DNA from: CAIWHR01 sp963726765
Lineage (GTDB): Bacteria > Pseudomonadota > Gammaproteobacteria > Burkholderiales > Casimicrobiaceae
Assembly: GCA_963726765.1 (NCBI GenBank)
Contig: CAVSDH010000013.1
Span: 1-64,000 of the forward strand
Direction: 5' to 3'
DNA length: 64,000 bases
Both the position numbers and the translations under genes were made by a program. Positions 10,387 to 19,280 of this stretch are shown in pieces. Within the stretch, counting starts at the first letter, position 1. Each line of letters starts with the position of its first letter. The notes beneath the pieces are model-generated. The model did not search any database. It was not told where the DNA came from and saw only the letters and a program-made list of their open reading frames with translations.

Positions 10387-11191
10387 TTACCGATTGCCGC
10401 GGACCGCGACGACGAACACGCGGCGGAACGGGTACAGCACGCGCCCGTCGGGTCCCGGCGGATACGCTTGTGCGACCCGGTCCGAACATTCCGCGACGAA
10501 TGCGCGCTGCGCGTCCGCGTCGAGCACCGCGAGAAAGGGCGTGAGCGCGGTCCCCTTCATCCACGCGATGACGGGATGCTCGCCTGCGCCCGCGTTCGGC
10601 AGGACGTGCAGGTACTCGGTCGTCCAGGCGTCGATCGCTTCCGCATGGGGCGCCAGCCACGCGAAATATTGCGCGGCGGTGGCCACTGACGCCGGCCGCA
10701 GCGAGCGCACCGAGCCGCGCGCGCCAGCGCGGATTCTGCGCCACGTCGTGCAGTGCGGCGTGCGACGGCGCCAGGAAATTCGACGGCATCTGCACGGCGA
10801 GCACACCGCCCGGGGCGACGATCCGCATGAGTCGGGGCAGCAGCGTCGCGTGGTCGTCCAGCCAGTGCAGCGCTGCGTTGCTGTACAGAAGATCCACGCT
10901 GGCGGTCGCCGCCGAAGTCGCCCATTCCGCGGCGTCGGACGCGAGCCATTCGACGTCGGCGCCTTCCGGAAGCGCGTCGCGCGCCGCTGCCAGCATCGAT
11001 GCCGAATCGTCGATGCCTGTGACGCGCGCGCCCGGCCAGCGTGCCGCGAGAATCCGCGTCACGTTGCCGGCGCCGCAACCCAGGTCGACCACGGTCGCCG
11101 GGGCGGTCAGCGGAATGCGCGCCATGAGGTCGAGCGCAGGGCGCAGTCGCTCGCCCGCGTACTTGAGATACTGCGCGGGATCCCAGCTCAC
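10387..11191 (-). CDS. tam: Trans-aconitate 2-methyltransferase-like protein (frameshifted)
   Basis: SAM-dependent class I methyltransferase of about 268 residues that resembles Tam, which methylates trans-aconitate, an inhibitor of aconitase. It starts MSWDPAQYLKYAGERLRPA, the Tam N-terminus. The SAM motif is VVDLGCGAGNVTRIL, followed by GIDDSASML. The frame changes between about 10690 and 10720; the second half continues as TAAQYFAWLAPHAEAIDAW and ends at 10387. One extra base explains the break. Substrate identity is inferred from family resemblance only. Confidence 0.75.
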
Positions 11192-11294
11192 CGCGGGCCC
11201 CTGCGCCGGCTCGACGCACCCGACCCGTTGTCGCTCCGTCCGCCCGCCATCGACCGTCGCCGCGGTCGGCAGATTCCGACTTCGCCGTGCGTTC

Positions 11295-12362
11295 TCATCT
11301 GCCGTCTCCTTTGCGTGCGCGCCGCCACGACGTTGCGCGCTCGAACAGCGGTACCGTCAGGAGCAGCAGCGCGACCACGCGCGTGACGTGAAAGGCGGTC
11401 ACCAGCGGCACCCCCAGCTGCAGCACCTTTGCGGTGATGCACATCTCCGCAATCCCTCCCGGGGCCATGCCCAGCACGACGGTCGCGGGATGCAGTCCGG
11501 TCACCGCTGCGAGCACCACGGCGACACCCACCGAAACGGCGATCGCCACCGCGACGGTCGCTGCGACCGCCGCGATGAACCGGTGCGCACCCGCGAGAAA
11601 ATCCGGCTCGAAACGCGCGCCGAGTGCGCATCCCAGAAGACATTGACCGGCATTCGACGCGAGGACGGGCGTGGATGACAACTCGACCTGCATCGCAGTC
11701 AGCGGAATCGCCACGGCGAGCGATCCCAACACAAACGCGTTCGGGACGCCCATGCGCTGCGCGAGGGCGCTTCCCGCGAGCGTCACGGCCATCAGCTCCG
11801 CGTAACCCGCGGCGTCAAATCGCGTCGCCCCTGGAACGAACGCATCCGCGCCGTGGAGCCCGAGCGCCGCATAGGCGAACGGAATCGTCACCACGACGAT
11901 GAGGATGCGCAGGCTTTGCGCGGCGGCCACGCGATCCACGCGGGCGCCGAAACGCTCGCCCAGCACCGACATCTCGGCGGCCCCGCCGGGCACGCAGGCG
12001 AACACCGCCGTCGTGCGGTCGATCCCTGCGAGCCGCGCGAGGATTACGCCGCCGCCATACCCCAGGCCGATCGCGAAGACGGCTCCCGCCGCGAGCAGCC
12101 ACCACCAGCCGGCGACCTCGCGGACCACCTGCGGCGTGAAGTAGAGTCCCAGCGAAGTCCCGATGATCCATTGCCCGATCTGTCGGCCCCCCGGCGGCGA
12201 TCCCACCCGCGCGCCCGCGACGCGCAGGCATGCGAGCGTCAGCAGCGGACCCAGCATCCACGGGATCGGCGCGCGCAGGCGGCTGCACACCCACCCCGCC
12301 GCGATGCCGGCCGCAAGACCTGCGCCGCCCCGAATCCAATGTGTGCGCGTCGCGACGGTCAC
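11295..12362 (-). CDS. AbrB-family membrane protein (ammonia monooxygenase-like)
   Basis: A 355-residue integral membrane protein with about ten hydrophobic segments. It shows the internal duplication typical of the AbrB-duplication family: VPGGAAEMSVLGERFGARVD in the first half is echoed by PGGIAEMCITAKVLQLGVP in the second. Members are often misnamed AbrB regulator or putative ammonia monooxygenase; their function is not established, though transport has been suggested. The start overlaps the mnmE stop by 4 bases, so it is translated from the mnmE message. Confidence 0.75.
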   Translation of the reverse strand: MTVATRTHWIRGGAGLAAGIAAGWVCSRLRAPIPWMLGPLLTLACLRVAGARVGSPPGGRQIGQWIIGTSLGLYFTPQVVREVAGWWWLLAAGAVFAIGLGYGGGVILARLAGIDRTTAVFACVPGGAAEMSVLGERFGARVDRVAAAQSLRILIVVVTIPFAYAALGLHGADAFVPGATRFDAAGYAELMAVTLAGSALAQRMGVPNAFVLGSLAVAIPLTAMQVELSSTPVLASNAGQCLLGCALGARFEPDFLAGAHRFIAAVAATVAVAIAVSVGVAVVLAAVTGLHPATVVLGMAPGGIAEMCITAKVLQLGVPLVTAFHVTRVVALLLLTVPLFERATSWRRARKGDGR

Positions 12363-13736
12363 TTGCCGATGCAGAACCGCGAAAAGATTGCGCCGAGGAG
12401 ATCATCCGCCGAGAATTCGCCGGTGATCGCCCCAAGGTGCTCCTGCGCGCCGCGCAGTTCCTCGGCGAAGAGCTCCAGCGCCGCGGGCGCTGCATTGAGA
12501 TGGTGTGCGGCGCCCGCCAGCGCGGCTTCGGCTGCACGCAATGCGGCGAGATGCCGCGCACGCGCGAGGAAGACGCCTTCCATGTCCTCGTGTGCGTCGG
12601 CCTGCGCGAGGATCTCCTGCTGCAGCAGGTCGACCCCGTCTCCGGTCTTCGCCGAAAGGAACACGTGCGGACGTTCCACGCTGCCGGATTCGTCATGCGT
12701 CTCGACCCTCGGTGCCGCCCCCGCGAGATCAATCTTGTTGTGAACGACGATGCGCGGCAACGCCGCCGGCAGCGCGGCGAGGATCGCGGTGTCGGCCACG
12801 TCTGGCGGCGAAGCGTCCCGCGCGTCGACCAGCAGCAACGCGAGGTCCGCGTTGCCGATGGCGGCCCACGTCCGCTCGATGCCCAGCGTCTCGATCGGAT
12901 CATCGGTAGCGTGAAGGCCCGCAGTGTCGATCACTCGCAGCGGGATACCATGGATCTCGATGTCGCGTTCGACGGTGTCGCGCGTCGTTCCCGCGACTGG
13001 AGTGACGATCGCCGCTTCGTGCCCCGCCAGTTGATTGAGCAAGCTTGACTTGCCGACGTTCGGCGCGCCCACGAGGACGACGACGAGACCATCGCGCAGC
13101 AGCGCCCCCTGCTGCGCGCGCGCCGTGACCTGCGAAAGCTGCGACCGTATCGCCGCGAGCCGCCCCTGCGCGTCGGCGGCGCGCAGGAAGTCGATGTCCT
13201 CCTCGGGAAAGTCGAGCGTCGCCTCGGCGAACATCCGAAGCTCGATCAGGGCGTCGGTCAGGGCGCGCACCGTGCGCGAGAAATCGCCGGAGAGGCTTCG
13301 CGCGGCCGCGCGTGCGGCGGTCGCCGTCGCCGCGTCGATCAGGTCCGCCACTCCCTCGGCTTGCGCGAGGTCGAGCTTGCCGTTCAGGAACGCGCGCTTC
13401 GTGAACTCCCCGGCTTCGGCGAGGCGCGCACCGAGCGCAACGCATCTTGCGAGCACGAGCCGCAGGACCGCCGGGCCGCCGTGACCCTGCAGTTCCAGAA
13501 CCGGCTTCGCCGGTGTACGAATGCGGCGCCGGATAGTGAATCGCGACGCCCTCGTCGAGCGCCTCGTCGTCGTCACCGCGAAATACGACCAGCGTCGCCC
13601 GGCGCTCCGCGAGCGAGCGCCCGACGATTCCCGCGATCACGGCCGGAACGGCGGGACCCGACACGCGGACAATCCCGATGGCGCCGCGTCCGGGTGGCGT
13701 CGCGATGGCGGCAATCGTGTCGGCGGCCGTCGTCAT
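12359..13736 (-). CDS. mnmE: tRNA modification GTPase MnmE (frameshifted)
   Basis: The GTPase partner of MnmG in wobble-uridine modification. The N-terminal folate-binding domain begins DTIAAIATPPGRGAIGIVRV. The G domain has the P-loop GAPNVGKSSLLNQL, switch GTTRDTVERD, DTAG in RVIDTAGLH, and NKID. The protein ends FCIGK, the conserved CxGK tail. The frame changes at about 13501: removal of one base of a doubled G gives YTGEAVLELQGHGGPAV and a 458-residue protein of normal length. The stop overlaps the next gene by 4 bases. Confidence 0.92.
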
Positions 13737-13778
13737 GGCGCGAGATTACCGCGCGGACTGCCGCGTGTCGCGCTTCGC

Positions 13779-15478
13779 TCAGCGCCTCTTCGCCGCCGCC
13801 GCCGCCGCTTCCTTTTCCAGCAACCGGTTCATGTGCCACTGCTGGAAGATCTGGATGCAGTTGTTGACGAGCCAGTAGAGCACGAGCCCCGACGGGAAGA
13901 AGACGAACATCACCGAGAACGCGATCGGCATGATCTGCATCACCTTCGCCTGCACCGGATCCGAGATCGGCGTCGGCGACAGCTTGACCTGCAGGTAGGC
14001 GGTAATGGCGTAGACGACCGGCAGCACGAAGTACGGGTCGGGCGCCGAGAGGTCCTGGATCCAGCCGATCCACGGCGCGTGGCGCAACTCGACCGCCGAC
14101 AGCAGCACCCAGTAGAGCGCAATGAAGACCGGGATCTGGACCAGGATCGGCAGGCAGCCGCCGAGCGGGTTGATCTTCTCCTGCTTGTACATCTCCATCA
14201 TCTTGACCTGCAGCTGCTGCTTGTCGTCGGCGTACTGCGCCTGCAGCGCCTTCAGCTTGGGTGCGATCACCTTCATTTTCGCCATCGATCGGGCGCTCGC
14301 GTGGTTCAGCGGGTAGAACGCGCTCTTGATGATGATCGTCATCGCGATGATCGCCCACCCCCAGTTGCCGATGAGGCCGTAGAGCCACTTGAGCAGCCAG
14401 AAGAGCGGCGCGGCGATCACCGTGAAGATGCCGTAGTCGACGACGAGATCGAGGCCCTTCGCGAGCTTGCCCAACGCCTCCTGGTCCTGCGGGCCAACGT
14501 AAAGGCTGGCGCTCGAGCGTGCCGGTCGCACCGGGCGCGATCGCGCCGGCGGCGAACCGGACGCCCGCCGAATAGAGGCCGCCGTCGAGCTTCGCGGTGT
14601 AGAACTGGCGCGCGCCCTTTTCCGGCGGCAGCCAGGCGGCCACGAAGTAGTGCTCGATCATGCCGACCCAGCCGTTGTCAGCATTCTTGGTGAACGGCGA
14701 CTTGCGCGTCGGGTCGGCGGTCGTCTTGTCGATCTCCGAGAACTCGACCTTCTTGAACTTGTCGGCCTCGTTGTAGACGACCGGGCCGACGAATGCCGCG
14801 GGCGCCATCGAGTTCTGGACGACCGCCTGCTTGGCATCGCGCATCAGCTGGAAGTACGCCTCGGGCGTGATCGGCGCCGCGCCGGTGTTCGTCACCCGGA
14901 ACGCGACGTCGATGACGTAGCTGCCGCGGCGGAACGTCAGCACCTTGACGACCTTGTCGCCGTTCGCGGCCGTGGCCTCGAGCTTGACTTCGAGCGTATC
15001 GGTCCCGGGGGCCAACTCGCGCGGGCCCGGCAGCACCGTGAACAGCGTCTGGTGATTCGGCATGCCCTCGCCGATCAGGCCGGCCTGTGCGACGAACGTG
15101 CGCTCGGCGTTTCGTTGCAGCAGCAAGGTACGGTTTCGACGGATCCTGCGCATCGCGGTGCTTGTCGAGCGCGATCAGCGCGATCACGCCACCGCGCGTG
15201 TCGATCTCCGCGCGGAAGAGATCCGTGTTGACGGTGATGAGTTGTCCAGCGGGCGCGGCAGCGCCTGCCGCGGGTGCCGGCGCAACACCCGGATCTCCGG
15301 GGGACTTCGCCGCGGGCGCGGCAGGAATGTCGCCAGCCGCTCGCTGGGCGGTCCCTGGCTGTGCGCTCGCGGCGACGGTCGGCGGAACCGGCGGCCGCTG
15401 TTCCTTCTGCCATGCCTCCCACAGGAACAGCGCGGACATCGAAAAGATCACGAACAGGATCAGGCGTTGCGTATCCAT
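13779..15478 (-). CDS. yidC: Membrane protein insertase YidC (two frameshifts)
   Basis: Inner-membrane insertase of about 566 residues. The N-terminus (MDTQRLILFVIFSMSALFLW) is the first membrane helix, followed by a Pro/Ala-rich linker and the large periplasmic domain. The conserved C-terminal insertase domain contains NPLGGCLPILVQIPVFIALY and PSGLVLYWLVNN. Frame changes occur near 15125 (an extra T in PYLLLQRNAE) and near 14514 (an extra G before ASLYVGPQDQEAL). Both are single added bases, and correcting them gives a continuous protein. It belongs to the rpmH-rnpA-yidD-yidC-mnmE block. Confidence 0.92.
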
Positions 15479-15494
15479 GAAGTCCCAGACGACG

Positions 15495-15746
15495 TTATCC
15501 CCGGGCGTCGGGGCGGGAATGCGGGGTCACCGGCCCCGTGGGCACCGGGTCGTAACCCCCGGGATGATACGGGTGGCAGCGCAGGACGCGCCGCAGCGCA
15601 AGCCAGCTGCCCTTGAGAGCGCCGTGCATCGAAACCGCCTCGCGCGCGTAATCCGAGCAGCTTGGCGCGAATCGGCAGTTCGATCCCAGGACCGGGCGAA
15701 ACAGATACTGATAGACGCGGATGAGCGCCAGCAGCACGGACTTCAT
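15495..15746 (-). CDS. yidD: Membrane protein insertion efficiency factor YidD
   Basis: An 83-residue protein of the YidD family, which helps YidC-dependent insertion and lies between rnpA and yidC in most bacteria. The family core is visible: LIRVYQYLFRPVLGSNCRF, then PSCSDYAREA and the motif CHPYHPGGYDPVP. The ATG at 15746 overlaps the rnpA stop by 4 bases. It is intact. Confidence 0.93.
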   Translation of the reverse strand: MKSVLLALIRVYQYLFRPVLGSNCRFAPSCSDYAREAVSMHGALKGSWLALRRVLRCHPYHPGGYDPVPTGPVTPHSRPDARG

Positions 15747-16111
15747 GGCGACGCGCCCTTTTCCACCAGCGCAGCGATGAGGCGACCTGCCTCCGCGGCG
15801 ACTTTGCGGAATTCGGTGCGGGGGCATCCTCGTTTCAAGCGAAGGATCACGTCGAAATCGAGAACCGCGGGGCGCGCCGCCTGCTGCGCGGCGCGTAGCA
15901 TCCGGCGCACGCGATTGCGGTCGACCGCCAGCGGCAGCGCCTTCTTGGGCACCACGAGACCGAGGCGCCCCGGAAGGCTCGCGGCCGGCGCGGCGACGAG
16001 CTGCATGTAGTCGCCTTCGCGCCGGCGGCCGGCCCTGAACAATGCGTCAAAAGCGCCCGTTCCCGTCAGCCGGAACGGGCGCAGTCCGCGCGGCGCCGTG
16101 GCGAAGATCAG
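15743..16111 (-). CDS. rnpA: Ribonuclease P protein component (non-ATG start)
   Basis: The protein subunit of RNase P, which matures tRNA 5' ends with the rnpB RNA. The signature basic motif is LAVDRNRVRRMLRAAQQ, with the RNR core intact. The family normally begins a dozen residues before the segment that reads RGLRPFRLTGTGAFDALF here. No ATG, GTG or TTG exists in this frame at a suitable place. The best start is a CTG at 16111 that overlaps the rpmH stop as CTGA, giving 122 residues. Either CTG is used, or a base error hides an ATG (ATGA is the usual overlap). Confidence 0.88.
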   Translation of the reverse strand: MIFATAPRGLRPFRLTGTGAFDALFRAGRRREGDYMQLVAAPAASLPGRLGLVVPKKALPLAVDRNRVRRMLRAAQQAARPAVLDFDVILRLKRGCPRTEFRKVAAEAGRLIAALVEKGASP

Positions 16112-16242
16112 GGCGTGAGGCGGACGCGGCCCTTGGCGCGCCGCGCCGAGAGCACCTTGCGGCCGCCGATGGACTTCATGCGGGCGCGAAAGCCGTGCGT
16201 CCGCTTGCGCTTGACGACCGAGGGTTGGTAAGTGCGTTTCAT
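16108..16242 (-). CDS. rpmH: 50S ribosomal protein L34
   Basis: A 44-residue basic ribosomal protein beginning MKRTYQPSVVKRKRTHGF and ending VRLTP, essentially the canonical bL34 sequence. It is the first gene of the leftward rpmH-rnpA-yidD-yidC-mnmE cluster. A strong TTGACA-type promoter lies just upstream. rpmH next to dnaA in divergent orientation marks the replication origin region in many bacteria. Confidence 0.97.
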   Translation of the reverse strand: MKRTYQPSVVKRKRTHGFRARMKSIGGRKVLSARRAKGRVRLTP

Positions 16243-16270
16243 GTCGGGCTGCCTTGGGGTGAAAAAGCCT

Positions 16271-16303
16271 TATATTTAAACGCGTTATGGCCCCTCTTGT
16301 CAA
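16271..16303 (-). promoter_or_regulatory. rpmH promoter
   Basis: On the minus strand, TTGACA (16303-16298) is followed after about 17 bases by TTTAAATATA (16280-16271). This is a consensus -35 with an AT-rich -10, 29 bases before the rpmH ATG. Confidence 0.7.
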
Positions 16304-16369
16304 CGCGTGGCCGGAGTTCGCTGTCTCCGCCGTCGACCGCAACCTGGTGCGGGTGGTTCCGTTCCGGCC

Positions 16370-16378
16370 TGTGGATAA
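16370..16378 (-). promoter_or_regulatory. DnaA box upstream of dnaA
   Basis: Reads TGTGGATAA, the exact reverse complement of the consensus DnaA box TTATCCACA. It lies 90 bases before the dnaA start and overlaps the likely dnaA promoter (a TAGAAT at 16395-16400), so it may serve DnaA autoregulation or form part of the origin. Confidence 0.8.
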
Positions 16379-16467
16379 GTAGTTGCCGAAGGGGTAGAAT
16401 CGCCTTCCCGCCAGTACGTGCGCCGCGACATCCCGCCGCGGCGGCGGGTCCCTCCAATGTCCGTTGC

Positions 16468-17838
16468 ATGAGCCCGGTTCCGCTTTTCTGGCAGCGCTGC
16501 CTCGCCGCGTTTCGCGACGAACTCACCCCGCAGCAGTTCGACACCTGGATCCGGCCGCTCGCGATCGAGGGGGTGGGCGACGGGTACCGACTCGTCGCCC
16601 CGAACCGCTTTGTGCTGCAATGGGTCAAGGAGCGTTTCGCCGACCGGATCGGCGAGCTTGCCGCAGCCGAGGGTCACGGCGTTCCGATCGCCCTCGCCGT
16701 TCGCGCCGCCCAACCGGAAGTCGCCGCGGCGCCCGGACCGCCGCGCGTGCCGGTTGTGCGCCACGCGCCCACCGCGTCGACCGCGCCGCCCCCGCCGTGC
16801 GTCCGCGCGCCGAAACGAGCAGACGAGCCTCAATCCCGGATTCACGTTCACCTCCTTCGTCGCGGGCAAGGCGAACCAGCTCGCCCGCGCCGCGGGCATG
16901 CAGGTCGCCGAGCATCCGACGTCCTACAACCCGCTCTTCATCTACGGCGGCGTGGGGCTCGGCAAGACGCACCTGGTGCAGGCGATCGGCAACGACATCC
17001 TGCAGCGCAACCCGGGCGGCGCGAATCCGCTACGCCCACGCCGAGACCTACGTTTCGGATGTCGTTCGCGCATACCAGCACAAGGCATTCGACGACTTCA
17101 AGCGCTACTACCGCTCGCTCGACCTCCTGCTCATCGACGACATCCAGTTCTTCGGCGGCAAGAACCGCACGCAGGAGGAATTCTTCTACCTCTTCAACAC
17201 GCTGATCGAGGCGCACAAACAGGTCGTCATCACCTGCGACACCTATCCCGAAGGAAATCTCGGGTCTGGAGGAGCGCCTCATCTCCCGTTTCGGCTGGGG
17301 TCTGACCGTCGCGCTCGAGCCCCCGGAACTCGAAATGCGCGTCGCCATCCTGCTGTCGAAGGCCGCCGCCAGCAGCCTCAAGATCGACGAGCAGGTCGCT
17401 TTCTTCATCGCGAAGCACATTCGCTCGAACGTGCGCGAACTGGAAGGCGCGCTGAAGCGCGTCGCCGCCTACTCGAGTTTCCACGGACAGGACATCACGC
17501 TTACCGTGGCCAAGGAGGCCCTGCGCGACCTCCTCGCCGTCCAGAACCGGCAGGTCTCGATCGAAAACATCCAGAAGACCGTTGCCGACTATTACAAGAT
17601 ACGAATCTCCGACATGCACTCCAAGAAGCGGTCGCGCGCAATTGCAAGGCCCCGACAAGTGGCGATGGCGCTCGCGAAGGAACTCACCCAGCTATCGCTG
17701 CCCGAAATCGGCAGCAACTTCGGCGGTCGCGACCACACGACGGTCCTGCACGCCTGCCGCCAGATCAGCAAGCTTCGGGAAGCCGTCCCCGAAATCAATC
17801 ACGACGTCAACTTCCTCCTCCAGGTGCTCAGGAACTGA
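16468..17838 (+). CDS. dnaA: Chromosomal replication initiator DnaA (three frameshifts)
   Basis: AAA+ initiator that binds DnaA boxes and melts oriC. Domain I begins MSPVPLFWQRCLAAFRDEL. Walker A is GGVGLGKTHL, Walker B LLLIDDIQFF, and the domain IV DNA-binding signature is GGRDHTTVLHACRQI. The frame changes three times: near 16813 in the domain II linker, near 17014 (RNPG joins ARIRYAHAETYV) and near 17253 (YPEEISGLEERLIS). Each is one extra base, so the net shift is zero and the corrected protein is about 455 residues. An essential gene cannot be broken three times, so sequence error is the likely cause. Confidence 0.93.
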
Positions 17839-18076
17839 CATCCAATTTCCCGCGGCAAACGGGCGGTTCGGGGCTGGAAAAACAGCGCTTTCTGGACTAT
17901 AATTTGTTAATTGTTCGACTCGGGCCAAATCCTCGCGAAATGCCCACAATCGCCCCACCGCGCCACGACAGGTTATCCACAAGCTTTGACGGCATCTAAC
18001 CGATTGATAAAAAAAGTTCTTTCTGATCCGTCCCCGAATCGGGCCCCCTTCTATTAGCTGTTGAATGGTTTAATCA
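17839..18076. other. Probable oriC (dnaA-dnaN spacer)
   Basis: This 238-base spacer has a perfect DnaA box (17973-17981), a degenerate one (TGCCCACAA, 17942-17950), and two AT-rich tracts (about 17895-17915 and 18001-18020) that could unwind. It also holds a TATAAT at 17898-17903 with TGGAAA 17 bases upstream, a likely dnaN promoter. The rpmH-dnaA spacer carries another perfect box, so the origin may use either or both spacers. Confidence 0.6.
17973..17981 (+). promoter_or_regulatory. DnaA box between dnaA and dnaN
   Basis: Perfect consensus TTATCCACA. Confidence 0.85.
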
Positions 18077-19180
18077 ATGCAACTCAAGCAAACAGCCCGG
18101 GATGCACTCCTGAAACCGTTGCAGGCCGTCTCCGGCATCGTCGAACGCCGGCACACGCTGCCGATTCTCGCGAATGTGCTGGTCGAGCAGAAGGATGGCC
18201 GGCTCTTTGTGACGGCCACCGACCTCGAGATGCAAATCACCGCTCACTCGGATCTGCCGGGCAAGGAGGCGCAGGCGGTGACGGTCGCTGCGCGCAAGCT
18301 GCAGGACCTGCTGCGCGCCTTGCCGGAAGACAGCATGCTCAACATCGAGACGACCGGAACCCGGATGACGGTTCGCGCGGGGCGTTCTCGTTTCAACCTT
18401 CAGACGCTGCCGGCGGGCGACTATCCGCGGATCGGACAGGGTCAGGAGCAGGTGCAGGCGCTGGCGTTGCCTCAGCGGGACCTGCGCGGTCTCCTGAAGT
18501 CGGTCGAATTCGCGATGGCGCAGCAGGACATCCGGTATTACCTCAACGGGATGCTGCTGGTGATCGACAAGGGGACGCTGCAGGCAGTGGCCACGGACGG
18601 CCATCGGTTGGGCTGGGCGAGCCTTGCGATCCCCGGCGAGTTCCAGCGGCAGGAAGTTATCCTCCCGCGGAAGACGGTCCTGGAGCTCGGCAAGCTCCTT
18701 GCGGATGTCGAGGATCCGGTGAAAATCGACATCCTGGCAAACCAGGTTCGCTTCGGGTTCGCCAATGTGGAACTCACGAGCAAGGTGGTCGACGGAAAGT
18801 TTCCCGACTTCAACCGCGTGATCCCCACGGGGCATGCGAAACGGATCGAGCTCGCGCGCACGGAACTCCTGTCCGCGCTGCAGCGCGCGGCGATCCTGTC
18901 GAACGAAAAGTTCCGCGGTGTGCGCCTCGTGCTCGGGCCGGATCAACTGAAGATCATCTGCACGAACAGCGAACAGGAGGAAGCCGAGGAGGAACTCGAA
19001 GTCGCCTACAAGGGCGAGGCGCTCGATATCGGCTTCAACATCACCTACCTGCTCGACGTGTTGCAGAACATGGCGATGGAGCGCGTCGTTCTGGCTTTCG
19101 GCGACGCCAATTCCAGCGCGCTTGTCACGGTGCCGGATCGCGACGACTACAAGTACGTCGTGATGCCGATGCGAATCTGA
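18077..19180 (+). CDS. dnaN: DNA polymerase III sliding clamp (beta subunit)
   Basis: The 367-residue ring-shaped clamp that tethers Pol III to DNA and also serves repair polymerases and Hda. It begins MQLKQTARDALLKPLQAVSG and ends YKYVVMPMRI, with the conserved VMPMR clamp tail. Length and domain triplication match the family. It follows dnaA across the probable origin, and gyrB follows 100 bases later. The frame is intact, in contrast to dnaA. Confidence 0.97.
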   Translation: MQLKQTARDALLKPLQAVSGIVERRHTLPILANVLVEQKDGRLFVTATDLEMQITAHSDLPGKEAQAVTVAARKLQDLLRALPEDSMLNIETTGTRMTVRAGRSRFNLQTLPAGDYPRIGQGQEQVQALALPQRDLRGLLKSVEFAMAQQDIRYYLNGMLLVIDKGTLQAVATDGHRLGWASLAIPGEFQRQEVILPRKTVLELGKLLADVEDPVKIDILANQVRFGFANVELTSKVVDGKFPDFNRVIPTGHAKRIELARTELLSALQRAAILSNEKFRGVRLVLGPDQLKIICTNSEQEEAEEELEVAYKGEALDIGFNITYLLDVLQNMAMERVVLAFGDANSSALVTVPDRDDYKYVVMPMRI

Positions 19181-19209
19181 GGCGGCGTCCGCTTCCCGCA
19201 CCTTCTGCG

Positions 19210-19238
19210 GCGCCGACCCCGAGTCGGCGCCGGCGTTT
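19210..19238 (+). terminator. Possible terminator after dnaN
   Basis: An inverted repeat with arms GCGCCGAC and GTCGGCGC separated by five bases, followed by CGGCGTTTTG. The stem is strong but the T tract is only four bases, so termination may be partial and gyrB could be read through. Confidence 0.45.
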
Positions 19239-19280
19239 TGAGCGACCCGGAATTCCATTGCAGCAGCCACGAAAACGACG

